Shown here piece after piece: positions 35,737-45,981 of a stretch of DNA of 64,000 nucleotides (the stretch's first letter is position 1; each line of letters begins with the position of its first letter). The notes beneath the pieces were generated by a model, which was not told the DNA's origin, made no database searches, and saw only the letters and a list, made by a program, of their open reading frames with translations. Where the stretch lies: positions 409,822 through 473,821 of the forward strand of contig NZ_VCHY01000002.1 of the NCBI RefSeq assembly GCF_005877885.1, written 5' to 3'. The DNA comes from Labilibacter sediminis. GTDB lineage: Bacteria > Bacteroidota > Bacteroidia > Bacteroidales > Marinilabiliaceae. The position numbers and the translations under genes are program-made.

Positions 35737-36210
35737 ATGTCAAACGTAAGTTATCTTACCGAAGAGGGTTTGAAAAAACTTAAAGAAGAATTACACCAGT
35801 TAGAATCTGTTGAGCGCCCAAGCATATCAGCACAAATTGCAGAAGCCCGAGATAAAGGTGATTTATCGGAAAATGCAGAATATGATGCTGCTAAAGAAGC
35901 GCAGGGATTATTAGAAATGAAAATAGCTCAAATCAAAGGTGTAATAGCTAATTCAAGAATTATTGACGAATCAAAAATTGATACTTCAAGTGTTCAGTTA
36001 TTAAACAAGGTTAAGATTAAGAACCTTAAAAACAACGCTACAATGACCTACACTTTGGTTCCTGAAAGTGAAGCCAACCTTAAAGAAGGTAAAATTTCTA
36101 TTTCCACACCTATTGCAAAAGGACTACTTGGCAAAGAAGTTGGCGATAAGGCTGAGATCAAGGTACCATCGGGCCTTATGACTTTTGAAATTATTGAAAT
36201 CTCAATTTAA
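35737..36210 (+). CDS. greA: transcription elongation factor GreA
   Basis: At 157 aa it has an N-terminal coiled coil (SYLTEEGLKKLKEELHQLESVERPSI ... ARDKGDLSENAEYDAAKEAQGLLE) carrying the acidic DLSENAEYD tip that inserts into the RNA polymerase secondary channel, and the C-terminal FKBP-like domain. It rescues backtracked polymerase. It is followed 11 bp later by a HIT protein gene. Confidence 0.96.
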   Translation: MSNVSYLTEEGLKKLKEELHQLESVERPSISAQIAEARDKGDLSENAEYDAAKEAQGLLEMKIAQIKGVIANSRIIDESKIDTSSVQLLNKVKIKNLKNNATMTYTLVPESEANLKEGKISISTPIAKGLLGKEVGDKAEIKVPSGLMTFEIIEISI

Positions 36211-36221
36211 ACTCTTATTTC

Positions 36222-36614
36222 ATGTCAACCATTTTTTCAAAAATTGTAAAAGGTGAGATCCCATGTTATAAAATAGCAGAGGATGATCACTACTTCGCAT
36301 TCTTAGATATTAACCCTCTTCAGGAAGGACACACCTTAGTTATTCCGAAACAGGAAGTAGATTATATCTTTGATTTAGACAATGAAATTTTGGCTGGCTT
36401 ATCTGTTTTTGCTAAAAAGATTGCAAAAGCTCTCGATAAGGCAATTCCTTCACAAAGGGTTGGAGTAGCAGTTTTAGGCTTGGAAGTACCACATGCGCAC
36501 ATTCACTTAATACCTCTTCAAAGCGAAGGTGACATCAACTTCTCAAATCCTAAACTTAAATTTACACCTGAAGAATTTACTGCAATTGCCGACAAGATTA
36601 AAAGCTATTTATAA
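36222..36614 (+). CDS. HIT-family hydrolase (HinT/PKCI type)
   Basis: This 130-aa protein starts MSTIFSKIVKGEIPCYKIAEDD and carries the histidine triad VPHAHIHLIPL near residue 90. HinT-type enzymes hydrolyse nucleoside phosphoramidates. It is likely co-transcribed with greA, a common pairing in this phylum. Confidence 0.93.
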   Translation: MSTIFSKIVKGEIPCYKIAEDDHYFAFLDINPLQEGHTLVIPKQEVDYIFDLDNEILAGLSVFAKKIAKALDKAIPSQRVGVAVLGLEVPHAHIHLIPLQSEGDINFSNPKLKFTPEEFTAIADKIKSYL

Positions 36615-36646
36615 CAGTATTGATTTAAAATCGAGAAATAATATAT

Positions 36647-36681
36647 AGAAAAAGGAGCTCAAAAGGCTCCTTTATTTTTTT
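36647..36681 (+). terminator. terminator of greA-HIT operon
   Basis: AAAGGAGC pairs with GCTCCTTT across a 7-nt loop and is followed by TTTATTTTTTT. The T-run overlaps the last codons of the convergent ruvC. Confidence 0.88.
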
Positions 36682-37226
36682 ACCCTACCGGGATTTTTGC
36701 TCATAAACTCTTTCCAGCTCCTGACAGTCTTCTCTTTTTTAACATGCTGATTTTGGAAGAAATGACACAAAGCTGCAGCAACACCATCTGTTGCATCTAA
36801 ATACTTTGGTTGCGTCTCTATCTTTAAATACCTGGTTAAAAAATTGGCCACCTGTTCTTTACTGGAACTACCATTACCCGTTATGGCCATCTTAATTTTT
36901 AATGGTGCATACTCAAACACCGGTAACTCTCGTGATAACGCTGCTGCCATGGCAACCCCCTGAGCCCGTCCCAATTTTAACATCGACTGTACATTCTTGC
37001 CAAAAAAAGGAGCTTCAATAGCCAACTCATCAGGATGATAATTATCACAAAGTCTAACAACGGTTTCAAATATTTTTTTAAGCTTTAAATAATGATCAGA
37101 ATATTTTTGCAGTTCAAGTACACCCATGGAAATTAAAACAGGCTTATTGTTGGTAACTTTTAAAATACCATAACCCATTACTGTAGTCCCGGGATCAATC
37201 CCTAATATAATTCTGTCTTTCACCAC
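36672..37226 (-). CDS. ruvC: crossover junction endodeoxyribonuclease RuvC
   Basis: At 184 aa it has acidic catalytic residues in [30 protein letters not shown] and [15 protein letters not shown]. It resolves Holliday junctions with RuvAB. It is last in a minus-strand series after DUF4286, 7 bp apart. Confidence 0.96.
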   Translation of the reverse strand: MVKDRIILGIDPGTTVMGYGILKVTNNKPVLISMGVLELQKYSDHYLKLKKIFETVVRLCDNYHPDELAIEAPFFGKNVQSMLKLGRAQGVAMAAALSRELPVFEYAPLKIKMAITGNGSSSKEQVANFLTRYLKIETQPKYLDATDGVAAALCHFFQNQHVKKEKTVRSWKEFMSKNPGRVKK

Positions 37227-37233
37227 TCTATAA

Positions 37234-37533
37234 CTATAAAGCTTTTAGGATAGTACTAAAAAACAATACATCCTGCCCAAACTCTGAGCTCATATGATTT
37301 AAAATAAGAGGTGACTGCTTATTTATAATATCCAATTCATTAGGAGTAGCCACTTTCCATTGCACAGATATCGTTCTCTCTTCTCCCTCCTCAGCACTCA
37401 TAACCTCATAATTTCCAACTTCAGCTCCGGCCACCTGAGATTTTAGCATTGGCAGATACGTTTGCTTTAACCAAAACTCCCAATCGGAGTATTTAGTTTT
37501 TGAAACAACAAAAGTGGTATTAAAAATAAACAT
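37234..37533 (-). CDS. DUF4286 family protein
   Basis: This 99-aa protein has [26 protein letters not shown] ... [16 protein letters not shown] ... [12 protein letters not shown], matching the DUF4286 ferredoxin-like alpha/beta pattern common in Bacteroidota. No function known. It lies 7 bp before ruvC and 46 bp after serS. Confidence 0.88.
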   Translation of the reverse strand: MFIFNTTFVVSKTKYSDWEFWLKQTYLPMLKSQVAGAEVGNYEVMSAEEGEERTISVQWKVATPNELDIINKQSPLILNHMSSEFGQDVLFFSTILKAL

Positions 37534-37579
37534 ATAATATATATAAAAGGGCCCGCCTGTATAACAGGCAGACTAAAAA

Positions 37580-38854
37580 TTAATTAATGATATCGAACCT
37601 GGTGTAAGGAACCAAAACTTCAGGAATTCGGATACCTTCCGGTGTTTGGTTATTCTCCAATAAAGCTGCTACAATTCGAGGCAAAGCCAATGCACTTCCG
37701 TTTAAAGTATGCACCAACTCGGGCTTCTTCATGTCTTTACCTTTATATCTACACTTTAATCGGTTGGCCTGGTAATTTTCGAAGTTTGATACTGAACTTA
37801 CCTCTAACCATCTTTCCTGAGCAGCAGAGTATACTTCAAAATCGAAAGTCAATGCTGAAGTAAAACTAATATCGCCACCACAAAGACGAAGAATTCGATA
37901 TGGAAGACCTAACTTATTCACGATATTTTCAACATGAGCTACCATACCCTCCAACGCTTCATACGATTTTTCAGGATGAGCTATTTGCACAATCTCTACC
38001 TTATCGAACTGATGTAAACGATTTAATCCACGAACATGAGACCCCCATGATCCGGCTTCACGACGAAAACATGGCGTATAAGCCATATTCTTTAAAGGAA
38101 GCTCCTCCTCTTTTACCACCTCATCTCTATAAATATTTGTAACCGGCACCTCTGCTGTTGGAATTAAATACAAATTATCTGCAGTTGCATGATACATCAT
38201 GCCTTCCTTATCTGGCAACTGTCCTGTTCCGAAACCAGAATCCTCATTCACTACAATTGGAGGCAACACTTCGTTGTAACCCGCTTTTTCACCCTCATCT
38301 AAAAAGAAATTAATTAATGCACGTTGCAAACGGGCACCTTTTCCTTTATAAACCGGAAAACCTGCTCCGGTAATCTTAGTTCCTAATTCAAAATCGATGA
38401 TATCGTATTTCTTAATCAGCTCCCAATGCGGTAATTTTTCGCCTTCAATCTCTTTTATCTCACCACCTTCTTTCACGCACTCGTTATCATCCTCACTATT
38501 TCCTTCAGGCACGGATAAGTGTGGAATATTAGGAAGTTTTACTACCTCCACATCCAACTCCTTACTTATTTCGTTAAGCTGATTATTTAGCTCCTTAATG
38601 TTTTCTTTTAGATCAGCAGTTTTAGACTTGGCCTCGTTAGCCTCGCTCACTTTCCCTTGCTTAAAAAGCATACCTATCTCTTTAGAAAGCGAATTCATTT
38701 CTGCCTGCTTTTGATCAACCTCGCTTTGCGTGGATTTACGATTATTATCAAGCTCTATGATTTTTTCAACGATCTGTTCTGCATCAAAGCGCTTAACCTT
38801 AAGGCGCTTAACCAACTCTTCTTTGTTTTCCTGAATAAATTTTAGCGTAAGCAT
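37580..38854 (-). CDS. serS: seryl-tRNA synthetase
   Basis: At 424 aa it has an N-terminal coiled-coil arm (residues ~30-105) that grips the tRNA-Ser long arm. The class II core holds FRREAGSWGSHVRGLNRLHQFDKVEIV (motif 2) and HTLNGSALALPRIVAALLEN (motif 3). Confidence 0.97.
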   Translation of the reverse strand: MLTLKFIQENKEELVKRLKVKRFDAEQIVEKIIELDNNRKSTQSEVDQKQAEMNSLSKEIGMLFKQGKVSEANEAKSKTADLKENIKELNNQLNEISKELDVEVVKLPNIPHLSVPEGNSEDDNECVKEGGEIKEIEGEKLPHWELIKKYDIIDFELGTKITGAGFPVYKGKGARLQRALINFFLDEGEKAGYNEVLPPIVVNEDSGFGTGQLPDKEGMMYHATADNLYLIPTAEVPVTNIYRDEVVKEEELPLKNMAYTPCFRREAGSWGSHVRGLNRLHQFDKVEIVQIAHPEKSYEALEGMVAHVENIVNKLGLPYRILRLCGGDISFTSALTFDFEVYSAAQERWLEVSSVSNFENYQANRLKCRYKGKDMKKPELVHTLNGSALALPRIVAALLENNQTPEGIRIPEVLVPYTRFDIIN

Positions 38855-38887
38855 TATTGACGATATTCTAATTTGTTGCTATATGGA

Positions 38888-38934
38888 TAAAAAAAATCTC
38901 CTGAATTCATTACGAAAGTAACAAAATCAGGAGA
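38888..38934 (-). terminator. terminator of rplU-rpmA
   Basis: On the minus strand TCTCCTGA...TCAGGAGA is followed by a T-run, between rpmA and serS. It separates ribosomal-protein transcription from serS. Confidence 0.88.
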
Positions 38935-38959
38935 CTCATAAAATCTTTCCAAATCTTTT

Positions 38960-39223
38960 TTATTCAGCAGCAAAAGGCTCTACTGATACATAAGACTTGT
39001 CGTTTCTTTTTTTACGGAAAGTTACAGTTCCTTCAACAAGTGCAAATAAAGTATGGTCTTTACCCATTCCTACATTTTCACCCGGATGATGCTGAGTACC
39101 TCTCTGACGAACAATGATGTTACCAGCCTTTGCAGCCTGACCACCAAAAATCTTAACGCCTAATCGTTTACTTTCGGACTCTCTACCGTTTTTCGAACTA
39201 CCGACTCCTTTTTTATGTGCCAT
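38960..39223 (-). CDS. rpmA: 50S ribosomal protein L27
   Basis: This 87-aa protein begins [29 protein letters not shown] with [23 protein letters not shown]. It lacks the cleavable N-terminal extension seen in Firmicutes. It contacts the peptidyl transferase centre. It follows rplU by 19 bp. Confidence 0.97.
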   Translation of the reverse strand: MAHKKGVGSSKNGRESESKRLGVKIFGGQAAKAGNIIVRQRGTQHHPGENVGMGKDHTLFALVEGTVTFRKKRNDKSYVSVEPFAAE

Positions 39224-39242
39224 CTTATTCTAATTTTTTTAA

Positions 39243-39557
39243 TTATCCAACTAAAATGTCTTCAATCTGAATTTGAGAAAATTGTTGACGGTGACCATTT
39301 TTCTTCTTGTAACCTTTTCTTCTTTTCTTTTTGAAAACGATTACTTTATCACCTTTAACATGAGAAAGTACCTTAGCGGTTACTTTAGCTCCTTCAACAA
39401 CAGGTGCTCCTACCTGAACAGCTCCCTCGTTGTCAATTAACATTACTTTATCAAATTCAACAGCAGCTCCTTCTTCCTGAGCTAGACGGTGTACATAAAT
39501 TTTACTGTCTTTTTCAACTTTAAACTGTTGTCCTGCAATATCTACAATCGCGTACAT
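39243..39557 (-). CDS. rplU: 50S ribosomal protein L21
   Basis: The start is the ATG at 39557 ([17 protein letters not shown]), giving 104 aa, the family length; the frame extends to 39605 but those residues are not L21. [27 protein letters not shown] is the C-terminal 23S rRNA-binding signature. Confidence 0.96.
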   Translation of the reverse strand: MYAIVDIAGQQFKVEKDSKIYVHRLAQEEGAAVEFDKVMLIDNEGAVQVGAPVVEGAKVTAKVLSHVKGDKVIVFKKKRRKGYKKKNGHRQQFSQIQIEDILVG

Positions 39558-39809
39558 CACAATTATTTTAAAAATTATATCCAGGAGGCGGGCTTCTTCA
39601 CTCATAATCAGCCACTTTACACAGCCCCTCGAGAACTATTGGAGTGCAAAAGTAAACATTATTTCTTTTTCTGCAAAAAATCTTTCTTTAAAAGCATGAA
39701 TTTCAGTAGTATTAATTACCAAAAGCAGATTGTAAATATCTTCTTTCACACAAAAAAATAGATCCCATAATGGATTTCATTAATCCAACTTTGTTAAAAA
39801 CATTTTGTT

Positions 39810-39817
39810 ATATTTGC
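39810..39817 (+). promoter_or_regulatory. Bacteroidota -7 promoter box (TATATTTG)
   Basis: TATATTTG lies 51 bp before the DUF151 gene, with a TTTG at 39791-39794 upstream; that spacing is shorter than usual. Confidence 0.5.
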
Positions 39818-39867
39818 TTATAAGTAATACGATAAATCATTGACTTCGCAACTTTCGAAGATAACGT

Positions 39868-40464
39868 ATGAGTAAAAAGAAAATCAAATTAAATATACTT
39901 GGGTTATCCTACAGTCAAACCCAATCTGGTGCTTATGCCCTTGTTCTGGCCGAAGAAGAGGGAGAGAGACGAATTCCAATAATCATTGGAGGCGTTGAAG
40001 CTCAATCTATAGCCATAAAACTTGAAGGACTTGAGCCACCTCGACCTTTAACACACGATTTGTTTTTAAATTTTTCTAAAACATTTGGCATAAACATAAC
40101 AGAAGTGGTTATTTACAAACTGGAGGAAGGCATTTTTTATTCTGAGTTGGTTTGTCAGAAAGACGGAGAAGAACTTCGTATTGATTCAAGAACCTCTGAT
40201 GCAGTAGCTTTATCATTACGTTTCAATTGCCCTATATACACCTATGAATCCATTATTGAGTCTGCAGGTATTGTATTAGATGTAAACAAAGATCAGGAGA
40301 TCGAGCTGGAAGTTGACGACGCTCCTCAATCAAGCAGCGACTCATTTTACTCAGACAAAACTATTGATGAATTAAATAACCTGCTCCAGGAAGCTGTAAA
40401 AAATGAAGATTACGAAAAAGCGTCTGAAATAAGAGATGAAATTCAAAAACGAAGTGCTTCATAA
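39868..40464 (+). CDS. bifunctional nuclease-family protein (DUF151 + UVR motif)
   Basis: In this 198-aa protein, residues 1-140 are a DUF151/BFN domain (PIIIGGVEAQSIAIKLEGLEPPRPLTHDL, RIDSRTSDAVALSLRFNCPIY). The C-terminal ~35 residues are a UVR motif (IDELNNLLQEAVKNEDYEKASEIRDEIQKR), as in UvrB/UvrC/ClpC. Plant relatives have nuclease activity; the bacterial role is unclear. Confidence 0.92.
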   Translation: MSKKKIKLNILGLSYSQTQSGAYALVLAEEEGERRIPIIIGGVEAQSIAIKLEGLEPPRPLTHDLFLNFSKTFGINITEVVIYKLEEGIFYSELVCQKDGEELRIDSRTSDAVALSLRFNCPIYTYESIIESAGIVLDVNKDQEIELEVDDAPQSSSDSFYSDKTIDELNNLLQEAVKNEDYEKASEIRDEIQKRSAS

Positions 40465-40507
40465 AACCACTTTTGCTATTCCCTTATAATCACATCGATC
40501 AATCACT

Positions 40508-41905
40508 ATGAAAATAAAACTACTTTTTATCGTCATTTTGATCTTATCGATAAGCACATCACCTGTTTTAGCCAACTCCATTGTAAACATAAATGAAGGA
40601 GCTGCCTTTTCCTATTTAAGTATTTTACGGGGCGCAATTGGCATGGGTATACTTATTGGCATTGCCTGGCTTTTTAGTTCCAATAAAAAAGCCATTAACT
40701 GGAAAACTGTAGGCATTGGAATTCTGGCTCAATTAGTTTTGGCACTGGGCATTCTTAAACTTAAGTGGGTACAATTTATCTTTGAGCTTATTAGCAAACT
40801 GTTTGTTCAGGTAATTAATTTTACCGAAGCAGGAACATCCTTCTTATTTAAGAGTTTTGGTGCAGGAGTAATTGAATCACCCCTCATTAACTTTGCCATT
40901 ACCATTCTTCCTACCATTATATTTTTTTCGGCCTTAACCAGCGTACTTTTTTATTTTGGAATTATACAGAAGCTGGTATATGTATTGGCATTGTTACTCA
41001 CAAAACTTATGCAGATTTCGGGTGCTGAAAGCCTTTCTGTTGCTGGAAATATATTCTTAGGACAAACAGAATCGCCATTAATGATTAAGGCCTACCTCGA
41101 AAAAATGAATCGTTCCGAAATGCTTCTGGTGATGTCTGGAGGAATGGCTACTCTTGCAGGAGGCGTTTTGGCAGTCTACATTAAAATATTAGGGGCCGGC
41201 AACGCTGCACAAGAACTTCTTTATGCCAAACACCTTTTAGCAGCTTCGGTTATGGCAGCACCTGGGGTTATTGTTATATCTAAAATTCTTTTACCTCAAA
41301 CCGAGCCAATAAATACGGAAGTAAAGATTAGCAAAGACAAAATAGGCAAAAATATTCTTGATGCTATCTCTAAAGGAACCAATGAAGGATTAAGGCTAGC
41401 CGTAAATGTAGGGGCAATGCTTTTGGTTTTTATAGCCTTTATTGCGATGGCCAATTACATCTTCTTTAAAATTGGTCATTACAGTGGACTAAACGAAATC
41501 ATAACCTCCACCACCAATGGGCAATACTCTGAATTTAGCCTTCAATTTATACTGGGGTACATCTTTGCTCCCCTTATGTGGATCATTGGTGTTTGCGCGG
41601 AAGACATTGATTTGGTAGGACGTGTCTTAGGCGAAAAAATAATTATGACCGAATTTATTGGTTATGTAAGTCTGGGCGAGCTCAAAGAATCTGCTGCTTT
41701 TGCACAGCAAAAATCTATACTTATAGCCACCTATGTTTTATGTGGTTTCGCTAATTTTGCCTCCATTGGCATTCAGATTGGCGGCATTGGGGCATTGGCA
41801 CCGAACCAGCAACTCACCTTAACCCAATTAGGAATGCGCGCTTTACTTGCCGGGACTTTGGCCTCTCTTTTATCAGCCACCATCGTGGGAATTATCCTAG
41901 GCTAA
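40508..41905 (+). CDS. concentrative nucleoside transporter (NupC/CNT family)
   Basis: At 465 aa it has an N-terminal signal-like helix, then about eight to nine membrane segments. CNT signatures are GAESLSVAGNIFLGQTESPLMIKAYL, MSGGMATLAGGVLAVYI and GYVFAP-like GYIFAPLMWIIGVCAEDI. It imports nucleosides with Na+ or H+. It is a single gene, 43 bp after the DUF151 gene. Confidence 0.93.
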   Translation: MKIKLLFIVILILSISTSPVLANSIVNINEGAAFSYLSILRGAIGMGILIGIAWLFSSNKKAINWKTVGIGILAQLVLALGILKLKWVQFIFELISKLFVQVINFTEAGTSFLFKSFGAGVIESPLINFAITILPTIIFFSALTSVLFYFGIIQKLVYVLALLLTKLMQISGAESLSVAGNIFLGQTESPLMIKAYLEKMNRSEMLLVMSGGMATLAGGVLAVYIKILGAGNAAQELLYAKHLLAASVMAAPGVIVISKILLPQTEPINTEVKISKDKIGKNILDAISKGTNEGLRLAVNVGAMLLVFIAFIAMANYIFFKIGHYSGLNEIITSTTNGQYSEFSLQFILGYIFAPLMWIIGVCAEDIDLVGRVLGEKIIMTEFIGYVSLGELKESAAFAQQKSILIATYVLCGFANFASIGIQIGGIGALAPNQQLTLTQLGMRALLAGTLASLLSATIVGIILG

Positions 41906-42002
41906 TAAACATCTCATCCTGTTAGGAATATTTTTTTTATTTGGATTGTAACTTCTTGCTATGCACAGGCGTCTCACATTACACACTTTAAACATCTAAT
42001 TC

Positions 42003-43043
42003 ATGCGAAAGTTATATCAAATTATTTTAGTTGCATTCACTATTACCCTTTGTAATGGTTGTTTGCTTAACGATTTAAACGGACAACTAACCGTTATAGA
42101 TCAAGTTGAAAAAAGCTTTGACAATGTGGCAAGTATAACTATTAAAGGATCATTTTGCTTTGTTAACATTGACTCTCACTCATCTAATTCCATTGAACTT
42201 AAAGGCGAAATAAAAAGTCGTAAGGAAAGAGATGATATTAAAATAAAATATAAACAAAACAGTTCTGACCTTGAGGTTTGGATTGAAAGACCGAAATCGT
42301 TAAAAGGTAGTATTAATGGCACACTTACATTGAAAGTACCAAGCAATACCAATATTACAGTTAAAAACTCTTCCGGAAGTATAGCAGTTAAAAATATTGG
42401 TCAGAGCATTGTTGATTTAACCTCCGTTTCAGGCAGTGTTAACTGCGAAAATATTGATAGCGATTTAAAAGCCCACACAACCTCTGGCAGCATAAAAGCA
42501 GCAAACATTTCGGGGAGTTTAAACAGTAAATCAATCTCCGGAAGCCAATACATTAGAAAGGTCGGTCGCAATGCAACTCTTTCATCTACTTCAGGAAAAA
42601 GTGAAATTGAAAACGTAAACGGCACCCTTAAAATTAGTGGTACATCAGGCTCTCAGGTTATTCGAAAAGTAAATGGAGATGTTATCTCAACTTCAGTATC
42701 TGGAAGCATTCAGCTTGAAGATATTACGGGTAACATAAAGGCTAAAAATGTATCCGGCAGCATAAAAATAAATGGAGCAAAAGGAAACTTAGCTCTTGAA
42801 TCAGTGAGTGGATCACTTCATGGTAATCAGATTACACTTACAGGAGATTCTAATTTTAAAAGCACCTCAGGAAGTATTAAGATGGAACTCACCAATAAAG
42901 GCGATGAACTTTCATTTGATTTAAAAGCTTTATCAGGAAGCCTAAAAGCAAAAGGAAATAGCGGCTATAAAAAGCTTAACATTTCAAGAGGTCCTATTAC
43001 CATTAAAGGCGTTAGCTCTTCTGGAAGTCAAAACTACTATTAA
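42003..43043 (+). CDS. DUF4097-type beta-strand-repeat lipoprotein
   Basis: This 346-aa protein has a lipobox TLCNGC (Cys20). The mature part is built of short repeats with SGSIK/SGSLK/SGSQ turns roughly every 18-22 residues (SSGSIAVKNI, VSGSVNCENI, TSGSIKAANI, TSGSQVIRKV, VSGSIQLEDI), expected to form a right-handed beta helix. DUF4097/DUF2807-type proteins are envelope-located, with unknown function. Related proteins often sit with anti-sigma or LytTR genes; none is adjacent here. Confidence 0.85.
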   Translation: MRKLYQIILVAFTITLCNGCLLNDLNGQLTVIDQVEKSFDNVASITIKGSFCFVNIDSHSSNSIELKGEIKSRKERDDIKIKYKQNSSDLEVWIERPKSLKGSINGTLTLKVPSNTNITVKNSSGSIAVKNIGQSIVDLTSVSGSVNCENIDSDLKAHTTSGSIKAANISGSLNSKSISGSQYIRKVGRNATLSSTSGKSEIENVNGTLKISGTSGSQVIRKVNGDVISTSVSGSIQLEDITGNIKAKNVSGSIKINGAKGNLALESVSGSLHGNQITLTGDSNFKSTSGSIKMELTNKGDELSFDLKALSGSLKAKGNSGYKKLNISRGPITIKGVSSSGSQNYY

Positions 43044-43065
43044 TATCATATATGCTCTATATATG

Positions 43066-43102
43066 AAAAAGGCTGGTTCGTTGGAACCAGCCTTTTTGTT
43101 TT
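43066..43102. terminator. bidirectional terminator
   Basis: AAAAAGGCTGGTTC and GAACCAGCCTTTTT form a perfect 14-bp stem with a 4-nt loop between the convergent DUF4097 and gnd genes. Confidence 0.95.
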
Positions 43103-44554
43103 TTAAACATCATATGTTGTGGAGGCCGTATCGCCACCTCTTCCTGTCCAATTGGTATGAAAATACTCGCCCCTTGGCTTATCAACTCTTTCATAAGTAT
43201 GCGCACCAAAATAATCTCTTTGTGCCTGCAACAAGTTAGCCGGCAAGGTTTCCGTTCTGTATCCATCAAAATAACTTAAGGCACTAGAAAAAGATGGCAC
43301 AGGAATACCACTCATAACAGCTTGTCCAACTACCTGGCGCCAACCGTTAAGCGCATCTGAAATCTTACCTTTAAAATATGGATCTAAAAGCAAGTTTGGT
43401 AACTCCGGATTATTATCAAAGGCTTCTTTAATTTTTCCTAAAAACGCAGAACGGATAATACATCCACCTCTCCACATTAAGGCAATACCACCATAATTTA
43501 AATCCCAGTTGTTTTCTTTAGCTGCCTCACGCATTAATACATAACCTTGCGCATAAGAAACAATTTTAGAAGCAAATAATGCATCTTTTATATAACCAAT
43601 AAACTGCTTTTTATCTCCTTCAAACTTTTTAATTGGAGATCCCAATACCTTAGCTGCCTGAACACGTTCCTCCTTTTGAGCAGATAAACAACGAGCAAAT
43701 ACTGACTCGCCGATAAGTGTTAAAGGAACACCTAAATCAAGCGCTGTGATACCAGTCCACTTACCAGTACCCTTTTGACCTGCTGCATCCAATATCTTTT
43801 CAACCAACGGTTCTCCATTTTCTCTGTATCCCATGATATCACGGGTAATTTCATTGAGGTAACTATCTAAATCACCTTTATTCCATTCATCAAAAATATC
43901 ATGCATCTCATCGTGCGATAAACCAACATATTCTTTCATAATATGGTATGCCTCACTTATCAATTGCATATCTCCATACTCAATACCATTATGAACCATT
44001 TTCACAAAATGGCCTGCACCATCCTGTCCAACCCAATCGCAACAAGGGACGTTGTTATCAACCTTTGCAGATATATTTTGGAATATATCTTTAATAAAAG
44101 GCCATGCTTTTTCAGAGCCTCCCGGCATTAATGAAGGACCGGTTAAAGCACCTTCTTCACCTCCCGAAACTCCTGAACCTACATACAAAAGCCCTTTCTC
44201 CTCCACATACTTTGTTCTTCTGATTGAATCCGGATAATGAGAATTTCCCCCATCAATAATGATATCACCTTCCTCTAAATGCGGAATAATTTGATCGATC
44301 AATGCATCAACCGGAGCCCCTGCTTTTACAAGCATCATTACTTTACGAGGCTTTTCAAGAGAATCAACCAGGTCTTTAATAGAATGAGTAGCAATAAAGT
44401 TTTTACCGGCTCCTCTTCCATTTACAAACTTATCAACTTTATCTGTGGTTCTATTATATACGGCTACGGTATAGCCTTTACTTTCCATGTTTAATACCAG
44501 GTTTTCGCCCATTACAGCCAAACCTATCAATCCTATATCAGCTTTCTTTGTCAT
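43103..44554 (-). CDS. gnd: 6-phosphogluconate dehydrogenase, decarboxylating
   Basis: At 483 aa it has a dinucleotide fold IGLIGLAVMGENLVLNM, then GSGVSGGEEGALTGPSLMPGG and KMVHNGIEYGDMQLISEAY with catalytic Lys and Glu. The C-terminal tail is YFGAHTYERVDKPRGEYFHTNW. Oxidative pentose-phosphate step giving ribulose-5-phosphate, CO2 and NAD(P)H. The zwf gene is not in the window. Confidence 0.97.
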   Translation of the reverse strand: MTKKADIGLIGLAVMGENLVLNMESKGYTVAVYNRTTDKVDKFVNGRGAGKNFIATHSIKDLVDSLEKPRKVMMLVKAGAPVDALIDQIIPHLEEGDIIIDGGNSHYPDSIRRTKYVEEKGLLYVGSGVSGGEEGALTGPSLMPGGSEKAWPFIKDIFQNISAKVDNNVPCCDWVGQDGAGHFVKMVHNGIEYGDMQLISEAYHIMKEYVGLSHDEMHDIFDEWNKGDLDSYLNEITRDIMGYRENGEPLVEKILDAAGQKGTGKWTGITALDLGVPLTLIGESVFARCLSAQKEERVQAAKVLGSPIKKFEGDKKQFIGYIKDALFASKIVSYAQGYVLMREAAKENNWDLNYGGIALMWRGGCIIRSAFLGKIKEAFDNNPELPNLLLDPYFKGKISDALNGWRQVVGQAVMSGIPVPSFSSALSYFDGYRTETLPANLLQAQRDYFGAHTYERVDKPRGEYFHTNWTGRGGDTASTTYDV

Positions 44555-44677
44555 TTTGTCTAAGTATTATATTTAAGCTAATTTATTATCTAATTATGAA
44601 AATTGCATTTTGCATTGAAAACTTTGCACTAATTCTTATCAAGCAAAAGTCGCTTTATTAATTCCCTATTTACAATT

Positions 44678-45814
44678 CTAAGTTATTTGAACATGATGAA
44701 AACCAATTTTGTTCAGACTATTTACAAAATTGTTGTTCCCATTTTTCAACCGAATGGAAAATGCAGCAAACTCTCTTCGCATTGGATACGATCCTCGCTG
44801 TTGTTCAAATAATTCAGGCTGCTTACGTATACGCTTATCGTCATCCAAAATATTATAGGTATGAAATATTGCCTGTACACAGACCTCTTGCTCACTTAAC
44901 TTTTGTGCATCAATTTCAATCACAGGAAACTTTGGCTCCGGAAGATCATTGGGATACCAGTCATTCAGAGGCAGCTCAAAAAAACTACTGATAGCCTGTA
45001 CGCAACTTGCTGTACCATTAGCCTTTCCATCAACAGAATAACCCGCTATATGCGGCGTTGCGATAAAAACCTTTTGCATAAGTTCAAGATTAATATCCGG
45101 TTCACTTTCCCAAACATCAAGCACTGCATCACCAATTACTTCGTCATTCATTGCATTCAACAAATCCTTATTACACACAACCTCTCCCCGAGAACTATTG
45201 ATAATTAACACCTCGTTCTTACATTGTTCAAAAAATGCTTTATCAGCCATGTGCTCAGTTTTATGATCGCCTTGTCGCTGCAAAGGAACATGAAAAGTAA
45301 TGATATCTGACTGTGCTTTTATTTGATCCAGCGATACAAAACCCTCCTGCCCTTCAATCTCCGCTCTCGGAGGATCATTTAGCAAAACATTCATACCCAA
45401 ACCTTCTGCCAAATCCTTAATTTCTTTACCCACATTACCTACGCCAACAATACCAATTGTTTTAGTGGTTAAATCCAATTGCTTATCTGAGGCCCAAACC
45501 GCCAATGCAGAAGCCACATATTGTTTTACGGAACCCGCATTACATCCTGGTGCATTTTTCCATTCAATGTTATTCTCTGCACAAAACACCGTGTCAATAT
45601 GATCGAAACCAATGGTTGCCGTAGCAATCATCTTTACCGAACTCCCTTCTAAAACACCAGATGTACACTTCGTTCTGGTTCTTGTAATTAAAGCATCAGC
45701 ATCCTTAACAACTGAAGCATTGGTTTGTGCTCCGGGTATATATGAAATTTGTACATGAGGCTCCAAAACTCCTCTAAGAAACGGAATTTTGTCGTCTGCG
45801 ATAATTGTAATCAT
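44678..45814 (-). CDS. pdxB: erythronate-4-phosphate dehydrogenase
   Basis: At 378 aa it is a D-2-hydroxyacid dehydrogenase: IGIVGVGNVGKEIKDLAEGLGMNVLLNDPP (NAD site), NSSRGEVV, and the catalytic His in ATPHIAGYSVDGKANG. The C-terminal extension FAAFSIRLKN is typical of PdxB. It oxidises 4-phosphoerythronate in DXP-dependent pyridoxal phosphate synthesis. Confidence 0.93.
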   Translation of the reverse strand: MITIIADDKIPFLRGVLEPHVQISYIPGAQTNASVVKDADALITRTRTKCTSGVLEGSSVKMIATATIGFDHIDTVFCAENNIEWKNAPGCNAGSVKQYVASALAVWASDKQLDLTTKTIGIVGVGNVGKEIKDLAEGLGMNVLLNDPPRAEIEGQEGFVSLDQIKAQSDIITFHVPLQRQGDHKTEHMADKAFFEQCKNEVLIINSSRGEVVCNKDLLNAMNDEVIGDAVLDVWESEPDINLELMQKVFIATPHIAGYSVDGKANGTASCVQAISSFFELPLNDWYPNDLPEPKFPVIEIDAQKLSEQEVCVQAIFHTYNILDDDKRIRKQPELFEQQRGSYPMRREFAAFSIRLKNGNNNFVNSLNKIGFHHVQIT

Positions 45815-45981
45815 GAAGAAAAAATTTGAACAAAAGTAGTCAAATTAAAATGATTACGATTCGCTAACAAATGGGAATTAAGTGAATAAACCATAAAATA
45901 TACCCACCAAATAGTAGGTTTTATTTTATGTTACGAACAACACTATTCGTTGAAAATATTATCTTCTCTCCTTGAAAACAC

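Noticed and set aside
42360..42880. Periodic DNA similarity inside the DUF4097 gene as a possible tandem repeat or array
   Set aside because: The periodicity is at the protein level (SGSIK turns) with varied codons; it is a beta-helix protein, not a DNA repeat or CRISPR.
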